From Perkinsus olseni (Eukaryota > Perkinsozoa > Perkinsida > Perkinsidae): a DNA stretch of 64,000 nucleotides. Where the stretch lies: positions 1 to 64,000 of the forward strand of contig JABANP010000049.1 in the NCBI GenBank assembly GCA_013115135.1. Reading direction: 5' to 3'. The translations under genes and the position numbers were made by a program. Below, one piece after another: positions 1 through 9,269 of this stretch. Numbering within the stretch: position 1 is the stretch's first letter; every line of letters starts with the position of its first letter. Under the pieces are notes generated by a model that saw only the letters and a list, made by a program, of their open reading frames with translations, had not been told where the DNA came from and did no database searches.

Positions 1-28
1 ACTGTGTGCGAAACGAGCGGGATCCTCA

Positions 29-101
29 ACGGGGACAGTAGTACTGTCCCCGTCGACGTAGATTTTGACGAGGCCGGTACTGTCATAGTACCGGCCTCGT
101 C
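29..101. repeat. Two adjacent perfect palindromes
   Basis: Two stem-loops lie 13 nt apart. The first, 29-53, has a 12-bp perfect stem (acggggacagta) around a single base. The second, 67-101, has a 15-bp perfect stem (gacgaggccggtact) around a 5-nt loop. The stems differ in sequence but share a gtact/agtac core. No coding gene overlaps them. They could be a palindromic repeat family, a transcript 3' structure or ends of a small mobile element. The pairing is seen directly; the role is unknown. Confidence 0.75.
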
Positions 102-1066
102 GGGCTCTACATCAGCCAAAAATCTGTGAGAGATCAGCCGACAGGTCCACCCTGCAGTGCGATAGCTAGGAAGAGGTGTAGCTACGGCGACTCGCCCAGC
201 AACGCTGTCTGATTCGCCGCTAGTTGTCTCCAGAATCTGCATGGAGAAAGTAGTGTAATGTTTATATCGCTGATCCTATCTTGTTCCGATGAGGAGCTTC
301 GCAGAAGCTTAGCTAAGTGCCGGATGATGAAAAGACAGCAGGCGAACGACAGATTTCCAGATTGCAAAACCCGGGTGTTGTATTCTCGATTACCCAGCCT
401 CTTAGCAGTAGCTCAAATTAAGTTACTCAACAGCAAACCAAGGTGAGCGATAACTAACACCCATGAACAGTGCTCCGGCAAAGTGGGATTAGTGATGTGT
501 CAAGAGAATTTTTTCATATTATGAGCTCACTCCCGATCAGGAGATGCGCGTGGCCGCCACGCGGTGGCGTGCATCACCTGATGGCTTAGATGAACAAACC
601 GGCAAAAAAATGAACAAAGTGAAAATTTGAATGCAGTGCGCCGCCGGGGAAGTGATTGGATGACGATTCCTCGTTGTACTTCCTAAGAGGGAGTACATGC
701 CCGGGACGTGATGTCCCTGTCGTGACAGCGTGCTCCCTTTCAGATGAACGCAAGGTGAGTGTGCTCTGACCAAGGCCCAGCAGGGCATAGGGCTATGGTA
801 AACGCTCGAACAAGGGGGAAATATTTGGTAGTTCCATATCGAGCGCACTAAGGAAATGATGTAAGAGAACAAGTGGTCGAGAGCAACGCCCAAATTCCCG
901 TGTCTCAATCGATGTTCTCTCGTACTGGCTCTCATCTTACCAAGTCAAGCTCAACAGCTCGGTCGAACAAGGCTTCGTACCGAAGGCCACTGAGAGGTAT
1001 GAGGCTAAGAGCTTCTCGGGGCGTAAGGTTCCTGCTTCCAGAATCGTGATCAGTATCCCCTCTGTC
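102..1066. other. Stretch without a supported gene
   Basis: Open frames here are short, lack neighbours in a consistent frame and look like chance. I see no domain, tRNA or clear repeat. It may hold the 5' region of the secreted-protein gene that starts at 1067. Confidence 0.4.
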
Positions 1067-1984
1067 ATGGTGTTCTTCGGTCTCTCCGTGTCGATCCTGT
1101 CATTCGCCCTGTCTTCAGCGATGACTCTTCGGACTGCATTTGACCTTGATCGAGAAGTACGCAATTCACAGTATTTCTCGGGATCGATCGGTGTTCTGCT
1201 TCAGGTAAAGAACATCCACAGTGGATGTCAAGCTAGGTACATTGACAGCCTTCTAAGCGTGTTCATACCCAGCTGGCATGGCGGAAAGGAAATCTACTGG
1301 CAGGACAGCGAGACCGGGACTAGCGTCTCTTACTGGTGACGATCAACATCAGCTCATGTAGAGGACCTTCGTTGAGTTTTTGGTCATTTCCAGGAAAAAC
1401 GAAGAAAAGAGTGCGAAAATTGAATTTGTGAAACAGGGTGGGGTCAGTCAAAAGGTTGAGGGACGGTCTGATGATATCGAAAGGGAATTTAAAGAAGTAC
1501 TCCCTTTCGGGCATCTGATTGACACAGTTCTACCGAGGGTCTACTTCGGAGTAACTTACGATGAGTGTGTAGCTTTGATCAATGCCATTGAGAATACTCC
1601 TCCAGAGAGGTACCAGAAGGGAAGAAGCTGGATCAAGAAGTTTGTCGGAAAGAAGATGGATAAAGCTTTGAGCCTTGCCGCCAAGCATAAGACCCGCAAA
1701 AACCGTACATGAAATGCTCATGATGTTGATGACCGTGCTGTTGATAATCATCGAGTATAGAGTGGCGTTATGAGTTGCCAGAGGATCTGATGGCCACAGC
1801 GAGAAGGGTGGCAAAATCCTCGAAGGTGCTTCATAACAAGCTGGGTTCTTCAGCATTTACTGACGAAGTTATTGCCACGTCCATCAGTATTTTCGCCAGG
1901 GAGTCGGTAGGTCTATGGAATGGTACCAAGAGAACCGAGTGGAGAACGCGTGTAGCTGGGTTGATGGGGATCGAGATCGGCTGA
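1067..1984 (+). CDS. Secreted hypothetical protein, three exons
   Basis: Unrecognised protein of about 265 residues. Exon 1 (1067-1335) opens with a hydrophobic signal peptide (MVFFGLSVSILSFALSSA), so the product probably enters the secretory pathway. Introns are modelled at 1336-1393 (58 nt, GT...CCAG) and 1707-1760 (54 nt, GT...TAG). Both keep the frame and remove in-frame stops. The mature part is mixed charged, with a lysine/arginine-rich middle and a C-terminal helical stretch ending in GIEIG. The ATG at 1067 was chosen because it sits directly before the signal sequence. No domain is recognised. Small secreted proteins of this style are common in Perkinsus-like parasites; that link is inference. 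Confidence 0.65.
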
Positions 1985-2429
1985 AGGCATGGCGCATTCA
2001 GATGGACTCGAGTATGGCCAAAGCAGAGCCCATCTCCAATCTCGAGCTACGATTGAGTTAATCGGGTCAATGAGAGGGCCACTCGGATTGACCCTCTAAG
2101 GGGAGAGCCTGCTCTTCTATGGCAGCCACTAGTTAGTCGCTGGCAATAGGGCATTGTGGTGAGCCACACATAGGTAGTGGGCCGCGCCCAAACGGTTAAA
2201 ATGAGATGAAGTGTGACGAGAGAGCACGGAACACTGTCTTCCACGGCGGTACAAAACTGGCACACAAAAATACTGAATGATACCCACCGTACATCTACAC
2301 AATTCGTACATCTAGTTCGCGTTTCTCAAGCGCATCGGACGCCTTGGCTTACGCAGTATTGTTAGTACACTTACTCAATACTAGACGGTAGCTTTTGATA
2401 ACACCTAACAGCATTCGCGCGAGAAAGGA
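1985..2429. other. Intergenic stretch, no gene seen
   Basis: It separates the plus-strand secreted gene from the minus-strand secreted peptide gene, so the two genes converge here. Only shadow frames occur. It probably contains both 3' UTRs. Confidence 0.4.
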
Positions 2430-2852
2430 TCATTTTTTAGCGAATTTCTCGTTCGCCGTCCTCGCCATTTTATCGTTATACCGCTTGGACTCTTGGGACT
2501 CATCAGGAAACGGGCTATCCCATGGCAGGCTATTCATCAAAAGCTCTTCAACCTGCTCAAATCCTGTGCCACGAGGCACTGGCTGATACACCGACATAGG
2601 GCCCCCCGTTCGGGAATCTTCAGCGATCGGGTCTTGGAGGTCGAGCGACTCCACCGATTGGTACGGTTCAGAATCGTCTTTCAGATTCTTATAATTGATT
2701 TTCTGCCGCTTAAAGCCGAGGCGACGGCACAAAGCTCCGAAGCAGCCTCCGGAGTTCTCTTCGTCGTCGTCTGCAAGAGGTCCACTAGTGATGGAGAGCC
2801 CTGGGGAGGCCAGAAGGAGAGCACAGATGAGCCACAAATGACCGGCCTTCAT
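2430..2852 (-). CDS. Small secreted acidic/basic protein, family copy 1
   Basis: Single-exon 140-residue protein. Residues 1-20 form a signal peptide (MKAGHLWLICALLLASPGLS), followed by ITSG, an acidic run (DDDEEN), a small SGGCFGALCRR core with two cysteines, a basic KRQK stretch and a charged C-terminal helix ending NEKFAKK. The same order of elements occurs in the gene at 3956-4360 (ITSG, poly-acidic, SSGCFGGLCR, basic block, PY.S motif, DES..., R.KF end), so the two are tandem paralogs. The family is not recognised. Secretion follows from the signal peptide; function is unknown. Confidence 0.75.
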   Translation of the reverse strand: MKAGHLWLICALLLASPGLSITSGPLADDDEENSGGCFGALCRRLGFKRQKINYKNLKDDSEPYQSVESLDLQDPIAEDSRTGGPMSVYQPVPRGTGFEQVEELLMNSLPWDSPFPDESQESKRYNDKMARTANEKFAKK

Positions 2853-3358
2853 GCAACTAACAAGGCGAAAAGAATAGTGTCCGAGAGAGCAAAGCTTGAT
2901 ACTTATTTTCCAATCCGAGGTCGGGTAACGTAGCGCTCGAACTCCACCATCCTATCGCCCTGATGATCGATGAACCCACCGGCGGTCTTCACCTCGACCA
3001 AAATTTTCGGATATGCCCTCGCCCTAGCTGCTATTGTGACGACACCGCTGTGGGAATCACGGCCGAATCTGAGCCCGATACGGTAAGGAGTCCACGTACC
3101 AGCCGATGAACTCTAGGATAAAATTTATGCGCTCAAAAAGGGATTCCTAACCGAAGCCAAGAGATCTATTTCCAAGCTATGGTTATCCGAGGCAAGCTGT
3201 GTAAGCGAGCCCATGCCATGCTTCAAGCAACCGCGAGTTAGGATGAATGGCCGACTCTACAGCGGAGGGTGTTACGGTAAGTACTGGTGGTAGTCCCTAC
3301 GCCCAGCCACTCGTCCTGCTCTAGTCCTTACATCGCTACACTGCTGCAACCAATCAAG

Positions 3359-3639
3359 CTATGTCGAACAGAACTTCATCCTAGGGAAGCTTTGGAGACG
3401 CTTGATCGGTTGCACTGAATGATCCTGCCCCTTGCGATTGATCATTATGACCAAAACCGGTACTAAAGTCGAGCTTTCATGACCAATGATAAGACTCAGT
3501 CCGTAGCAGGGTAGCGGTCTGAAGATATCGAAATCATCACAAGCACCCGAAAGCTCCTGAGTTGGCAGAAATAACGGAGAGAAGAGCATACACGAATACA
3601 ATTTCGGAGAGCAAAACAAAGCGGTCAACCACCATCATC
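3359..3639 (-). CDS. Possible small secreted protein, broken or spliced
   Basis: A minus-strand start at 3639 gives a convincing hydrophobic leader (MMVVDRFVLLSEIVFVYALL), but the frame stops at 3537. A second minus frame continues from there to 3359. A short intron or a frameshift would be needed to join them; candidate GT...AG pairs give introns of only about 37-43 nt. It lies between the two paralogous secreted genes and could be a third, diverged or decaying member, but I see no shared CFG.LCR core. Tentative. Confidence 0.25.
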
Positions 3640-3955
3640 GTTGCGTATCCGACGCCAAAATCACGACAGCCGGGATTCCAGGGCATCCATGTCACGCAGT
3701 AGAAAATGCGATATTGGAAGGGGATGGGGTCCCCTTGAGCGACGGTCACCTTCAACTGCAGTAAGACATTCCTTTAACGACTGCCGTTGGTCAATCGCTC
3801 CTTCCCCTGTGCGTAGTATCCCTTCCCACGTACCACACCACCACCAACTCACAGGCATTTCACAGTGTAGCGGCCTGCTTCGGCGTGATGAAACTAACCC
3901 AGAACAGGATGATGGTTGCTAATAACAACATCGAACAACATGAGGAGGAAGATGA

Positions 3956-4360
3956 TCACCATCTACTGAACTTCCTGTCCGCCAGGTCCTCCATTCTCTC
4001 TCGGTACTGTCTGGACTCGTCAGTTGAGAATGTCCCGAAGGAGGTTGTATGGTAAGGGTTTCTGATATGCTCGTCCTCAGAGCTGCGAAAGCTCTTCGAG
4101 GACGCCACTCGAGGGCCTTGGGACTCGTCAAAGGCATAGCTCATGTCTATCGATCTGTACGGGACTGACTTGTCTAGCATGCGTTTGTATTTGTTCTTCT
4201 TTCGTCTCTTGAAAAATCGGCAAAGGCCCCCAAAGCAGCCCGAGGAAGGCTCGTCGTCGTCATCGTCCACGTAGCGTATTCTAGTGCCACTGGTGATGGA
4301 CAGGACCGGATGGATCAGAAGAAGCAGGGAGAGGAAGAGCCGTAGGTAACTCGTCTTCAT
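3956..4360 (-). CDS. Small secreted acidic/basic protein, family copy 2
   Basis: 134-residue single-exon protein with a signal peptide (MKTSYLRLFLSLLLLIHPVLS), ITSG, a poly-Asp block, SSGCFGGLCRFF, a strongly basic KRRKKNKYKR segment and a charged C-terminus (RMEDLADRKFSRW). Colinear with copy 1 at 2430-2852. The signal region, two-cysteine core and C-terminal helix are the most alike; the middle is diverged. The acidic-then-basic layout suggests a processed or interaction peptide, but that is inference. Same strand as copy 1, about 1.1 kb apart, consistent with tandem duplication. Confidence 0.75.
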   Translation of the reverse strand: MKTSYLRLFLSLLLLIHPVLSITSGTRIRYVDDDDDEPSSGCFGGLCRFFKRRKKNKYKRMLDKSVPYRSIDMSYAFDESQGPRVASSKSFRSSEDEHIRNPYHTTSFGTFSTDESRQYRERMEDLADRKFSRW

Positions 4361-4678
4361 GGCGAAAGTGGAGACGTTGAACGCAGCGCTGAGACAGGAG
4401 TAAGGGACAGATCTTGCGCTCTTGTGAAATCTTGTAATTACTCAACGCTCATTTTGTTGACCGGTGGCGGCTTCTCCGAATAAGATGATAGTAGGCCTAT
4501 CCATAGTATTGGGCGCTGTCTGTTTGTTTTGGCTGGTGAAGGCCTTCGGCAAAAGTCTCTCTTGTGGTCCTTACAATCAATCATGTTAGTCGTGTATAAC
4601 TTGGTTTCCACTGCAACAAAGGTGAGAGCGTGAAAGTCGTGGAAATTCTAATTAGGAGATACTGGCCGAGGATCACCC
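4361..4678. other. Divergent intergenic region
   Basis: It separates the minus-strand secreted gene from the plus-strand WD40 gene, so it should hold both 5' regions. No defined promoter motif is evident. Confidence 0.35.
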
Positions 4679-6136
4679 ATGGTCTGCCTTCCATGTTGCT
4701 CTCGATCATCATACCACCCTGAGGGTGAGGATAGCAGTACCTCAGCGAGGGCTATGAAGGTGCGGGCCACTTTGACTTAGCCGTGGGGGCCTTCGCTGTG
4801 TAGGTGTCCATTGGAGACATCATAACCTCCGTGGCCTTTCTAGAGGGACCATCGTCGGGCCGGCAGCTGCTCCTTGCGGATGTGGATGGGTGCTTGTCCG
4901 CTCTGGGCAGCCGGCCTTGGCCTTCAGCGTGGAGTGAGGACTGGCACTGCAGGGCCCATCAAGGTGGTATTAACGAAGTGGTGGGTCTTGCCAGTGTCCT
5001 CAGATTGCTTAAGAAGCCCCTCAGGCTCCCCTCGAGTATGGCCACTTCCTTACCTGCTCTGTCGACAAGACGGCTGCGGTATGGTCCACTACCACAGGGG
5101 GTCGGGAGCCGGTTGAAGTTGGTAGGCTGACCGGTGGTCACGATCGATCTGTCGCTTCTGTAGCGGGCTGCCTACGGGTGAGTGACGACGGCAGCCTTAC
5201 GTCTGGTGAGGGGGCCTTTAGCGGCGGATGGCAGTAACGGGTGGCCGGGACTGCCGGGTCTGCTGGTGGGACATCGACACACTGCAGCGGATATCATCAA
5301 CATGGACCTCTCGGAATGTGGTTACTCGCTTGAGGTATCTTTATCGACCGCGTGAAGCCTAAGTCAACCTCAGTCGTGTCAGAATCTTGCCGGAGTCCTT
5401 GTCGGTGGTTCAACTATCTGAGGATCTCCAGTTCAGAGTGGGCCTGTGCTCAGGGCCACGCACTGAAACAGCTGTCACCAGGTGTGGGACATGAGGACGG
5501 CTGCCCTCGTCCACTCGGCTCCATGTGGGCCAGATCAGTTGGTCTCCTGTGCAGTCGGGCGGGATGCTACGTGTAGAATGGAGGGAAGCTCAGCCACTTC
5601 CTGCGGAGGTCGGGGGCAGGTTCCATCATTTGCGGGTCCAAGGGGTTCACGGCGAGCCAGTGTAGGGTGAAGGTCTTCGAGCCGCGATGCAGCTGGAAGG
5701 AGGTGATAACCAGCTCCGAGCATCCCTGTAAAGACGGATGCAGATACCACTCCCTCACCAAATCACGTTCGAGTCTACCATCGAAGGTATCAGCTATCTG
5801 AGTGATCGAGTAGCGGTTGCTGTATCCAAAGGAGGAGAGGTTGCCTTCATTGACTCGGCTACTCTGGAACCGGTCCACGCCTCCAAGGGGGGGGGGGGGT
5901 CCAAATCACCTCCCTCGTGTTTCTAGGTCTATCGTAGTACCCTTACCAGCTCAGCCGGAGGTCTTCAGGTCCTCACGTCGGTGGACTGTTGTGATGTAGC
6001 TTTGGGGATGTTCGATAGAGCGTTTATAATATCCGATCGAATCACATTTCACGCGCAAAAATCAGTTGCAGGCGATTCTGGGCTTCGGAATTGGTATGTA
6101 ACATACCGTATGTTGAATCGGCGAGAGGCTCGCTAA
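4679..6136 (+). CDS. WD40-repeat protein, multi-exon
   Basis: Several WD40 blades are readable in separate short exons: GHFLTCSVDKTAAVW near 5040, GGRDCRVCWWDIDTL near 5240, VWDMRTAALVHSA near 5480, and ISYLSDRVAVAVSKGGEVAF near 5780. Such proteins form beta-propellers that scaffold complexes. The proposed start at 4679 gives a cysteine-rich N-terminus (MVCLPCCS), joined to the blade starting VSIGDIITS through introns of about 37-44 nt. The last open exon runs to a stop at 6134-6136, though an earlier intron could move the end. Which WD40 family this is cannot be told; a nucleoporin-like or adaptor role is possible but unsupported. A run of twelve G at 5887-5898 lies between exons. Confidence 0.6.
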
Positions 6137-6345
6137 AGCGGTGGATTGCAGGGGATGGTGGCCGTCGGAGGTGCCGGAGTGTCCAAGGCCAGAGTGATGG
6201 CAGTGCAGGCAGGAGGCAGGGCCCTGGAGCCAATGGGGGAATGCATGATGCTGGTCTCTGGTTGGACTTAACCGTTGTTTCGTTGCGGGCAATTTCGTGG
6301 CGCGGTGAAGGATTTTGTTGGGCAGCTAATTGTATTGAAGTCGTT

Positions 6346-8967
6346 ATGTCGGAAGAGTTCACGCTGAACATCGAGGAGTCTAACGCCCCTCACGCTCCAC
6401 CAAAGGTCGACTACGGCGCCGTGCCTGCCTCGGCCACCGGGGGCTTCTCAAGTAGTATCGAGTCGTCTGAGGGATGGACAGTTGGGTAAAGTCAGGCAAC
6501 TTGGCCTCCTCGCCGTACCATCCGGTCACGCCGCAGAACCTGCTGCCCTCTCCTTCTATCCCGTACAAGCCAATGACGGTGCAGATGTAAGGCGTATCAT
6601 GAGGTTGCGCGCATAAGATACAGAATAGGTTGGTGTATGTTTCAGGCAGCAAGATCTGTCCTCCGCTGAGTGCGATGCAGTCGCTAGCGTTCAGACCATG
6701 GCTGATGAGTGCGAGCTTGGATTCAGGTGGGGGTCGATGCTCCTCCTCCTGCCACCACCCCCTATGCTCAGAGAGACCAATCAGAGCATCACCGCTGACC
6801 CCGCTAAGGACCTCTACAAGGCCATGTATGAATGGATTGACCTCAACCAAAATGTAGGGTGCCGGGATCGAACCTGCGCGCATTTCTGATCTGTCCTCTA
6901 GGTGTTCGTGTCACGACTAGCTGAGGCTGTTGCCATCCCCAGTGTTTCCGGTGACCCTACTCTACGCCCTCGGGTAAGTACCTGACCCACCACAACCAAC
7001 CTCCCTCGCACCGCGGCTTCCCAGGTCCTGCAAACAGTCGCCTGGGCCACCAAGTGGTGTGAGTCCCTCGGAGGCGTTACCGAACCGGTCGATCTGGGCC
7101 TTCAGACCCTTCCTGATGGTAGGTTGGTGGCCGACTCCCCGGTCACATGGCCTCCGGTCGCTCAGGTAGCCGTATCGTTCGCCCTCCGGCCCTCTTCGCC
7201 ACCTTCGAGTCTACCCTGCCCGATGCCCCCACTCTCTGCGTCTATGGTCATTTGGATGTCCAACCGGCCAGCAAGGAGGATGGCTGGGACACTGAGCCTT
7301 TCCAGCTAACTGAGAAGGATGGCAACTTGTAGGGAGGCTACTAGAGGGGTCTGTCTTGGCAGTTGGTCGTTTTCAGGTATGGCAGGGGTGCCACGGACGA
7401 TAAGGGGCCTGTCCTTTGCTGGCTCTGGTTTGTGGAGTTCCATAGGAAGTTCAACCTTCCCTTGCCCTGCAACCTTAAGTGAGCGTTGGTTACTCGTCTC
7501 TGCCCGGTCTTCTATTGCCATCCCAACAGATGCGTTTTCGAGGGCATGGAGGAGTCTGGTTCTGAAGGCCTCGAGGAGTGCCTGAAGGTAGAGAGGTTCG
7601 GTACGGCTGGGAGTGATTGGTGTTCGCCTCCCTCAGTCGGTGAGCGAGACCTTTTTCCATGACGTGGACGGTATCTGTATTTCTGATAACTACTGGATGG
7701 GCTTGGAACGCCCCTGTGTCACCTGGGGTATCCGCGGCAATGTCTACTTTGCTGTGGAGGTACTCGGAGTGATTTGGTGAAGTTGTGGTACGAGATGTCG
7801 CTAGGTTCGAGGCGGCACAAAGGATCTCCATTCGGGTGCTCACGGCGGAGCAGTCCAGGAGCCTATGACCGACCTTATCAAGGTAGGGCCACCTTACGCC
7901 CCTTCCTTCATCCAATAGAGGCCCTCATGCAGATCATGTCCACTCTCGTCGACAGTGCCACAGGAAAGATTCTAGTCCCTGGCATCTACGACGAGGTAGA
8001 TGAGCTCACTGAAGAGGAGAAGGAGCGGTACGCCTCGTCAGGCCTTGGATGGCTTCAGTGCTGCCCTGCAGATACGAGCGTTGTGATTTCGATGTTGCTA
8101 GCTACGCGAACGAAGACACTGGAGGGATGCCACTCCTCAGTCAGGTGGGGGGACAGCCCATAGGGTTTTGGGAGGACTGCCTGCTCAGGACAAGGCCACG
8201 ATCTTGATGGCGCGCTCCCGGTACCCTACCCTCTCCCTTCACGGTATCGAGAGAGCCTTTGCTGGTGCTGGAGCGAAGACTGTCATCCCGCGCACGGTCG
8301 TTGGTAAGGTCGATGGTCGGCGAGGTGACGAGCATTGGCTTGGTGTAGGTAAATTTTCCATCCGTACGGTGCCTCACATGACTATTGATCACGTCGCTGA
8401 GTGCGTGAAGAGACACGTAGTGAAGGTGTTCGACACCCTGGGCAGCAAGAACCGTCTGAAGGTTAATGTCATTCATGCTGGAAAGGTAGTACTGGAAAGA
8501 TGGTCGCCTGAATGGTGAGGATAGAGGCAATAGCAGTCGGTCAATCTCCATTGTCAACTTTTTCCTTTCCTTCAGCCCTGGATGGGTGACCTCAATGGCT
8601 ACAACTACCGCGCTGCGGCTGCTGCGACTAAGCAGGTAGGAGCTCCCCTCCCGCTTGGGTTGAGTGCAGTCTGTCGCTAGGTGTGGGGTGTGGAGCCTGA
8701 CTACACCAGGGAGGGTGGTTCGATCCCTATCACCCTCACCTTCGAGGAGGTCAGTGGTGGCAAGCCGGCGATTCTGTTGCCGATCGGCCAGGGTAATGAT
8801 GGTGCTCATAGCCAGAACGAGAAGATCTCTAGGAGGAACTACATAATGGGAGCGAAGACCCTCGGAACGTAACAGGCCCCGTTCATTCCATCGTCGGTCA
8901 TTTGCGTTTGGACAGGTACGTTTATGAATTCTCCCGCATGACTCAGGAGGAGAAGGCCAAGCATTAG
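6346..8967 (+). CDS. M20 metallodipeptidase (CNDP2/DUG1 type), copy 1
   Basis: Cytosolic non-specific dipeptidase family, which hydrolyses Cys-Gly and other dipeptides using two metal ions. Short exons encode, in order: an N-terminal extension from [12 protein letters not shown], the [10 protein letters not shown] helix region, the metal-ligand motif [31 protein letters not shown], the dimerisation lid ([18 protein letters not shown]), [12 protein letters not shown] and the final histidine motif GAHSQNEK. It ends [16 protein letters not shown] with a stop at 8965-8967. All expected metal and catalytic residues are visible. Example introns: 7479-7529 and 8304-8348. The N-terminal extension (SPYHPV...LPSPSI) is longer than in typical family members and is conserved in copy 2. 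The gene sits directly upstream of its paralog on the same strand. Confidence 0.85.
6861..6881 (-). other. tRNA T-arm-like sequence in intron
   Basis: Inside an intron of dipeptidase copy 1, the minus strand reads gcaggttcgatcccggc, a T-stem/TTCGATC-loop match with one mispair. No D-arm or anticodon arm is found next to it, so it is not a tRNA gene. Confidence 0.4.
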
Positions 8968-9269
8968 CCGCCCTCCGCCATGACGTTGTTGACTGCTGTA
9001 CTTATTGTCTCGTGATGGTTGCTCGTACGCTGGTTCTTCATCAGTATAGTAATGGTGGTAGTACGAGACCATCACTTTCACGTGTCACAGTGTCATCGTT
9101 GGGAAGGGCCCTTTCGTGTTAAGATTTCATTTAAGTCATCAGACCTGCTCCTCGATCGTAGGGAATAGTTTCTCACCACCCGTGTCTTCTGTGTCTGAGT
9201 TCGTGTGTTAATGCTGAGGGAATGATGGCCTCTATTGGACTGCCTTGACAGCTCGGTGTGATTCGGAAG
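8968..9269. other. Intergenic spacer between dipeptidase paralogs
   Basis: About 300 nt holding the 3' end of copy 1 and the promoter region of copy 2. No gene is seen and no clear control element is recognised. Confidence 0.4.
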
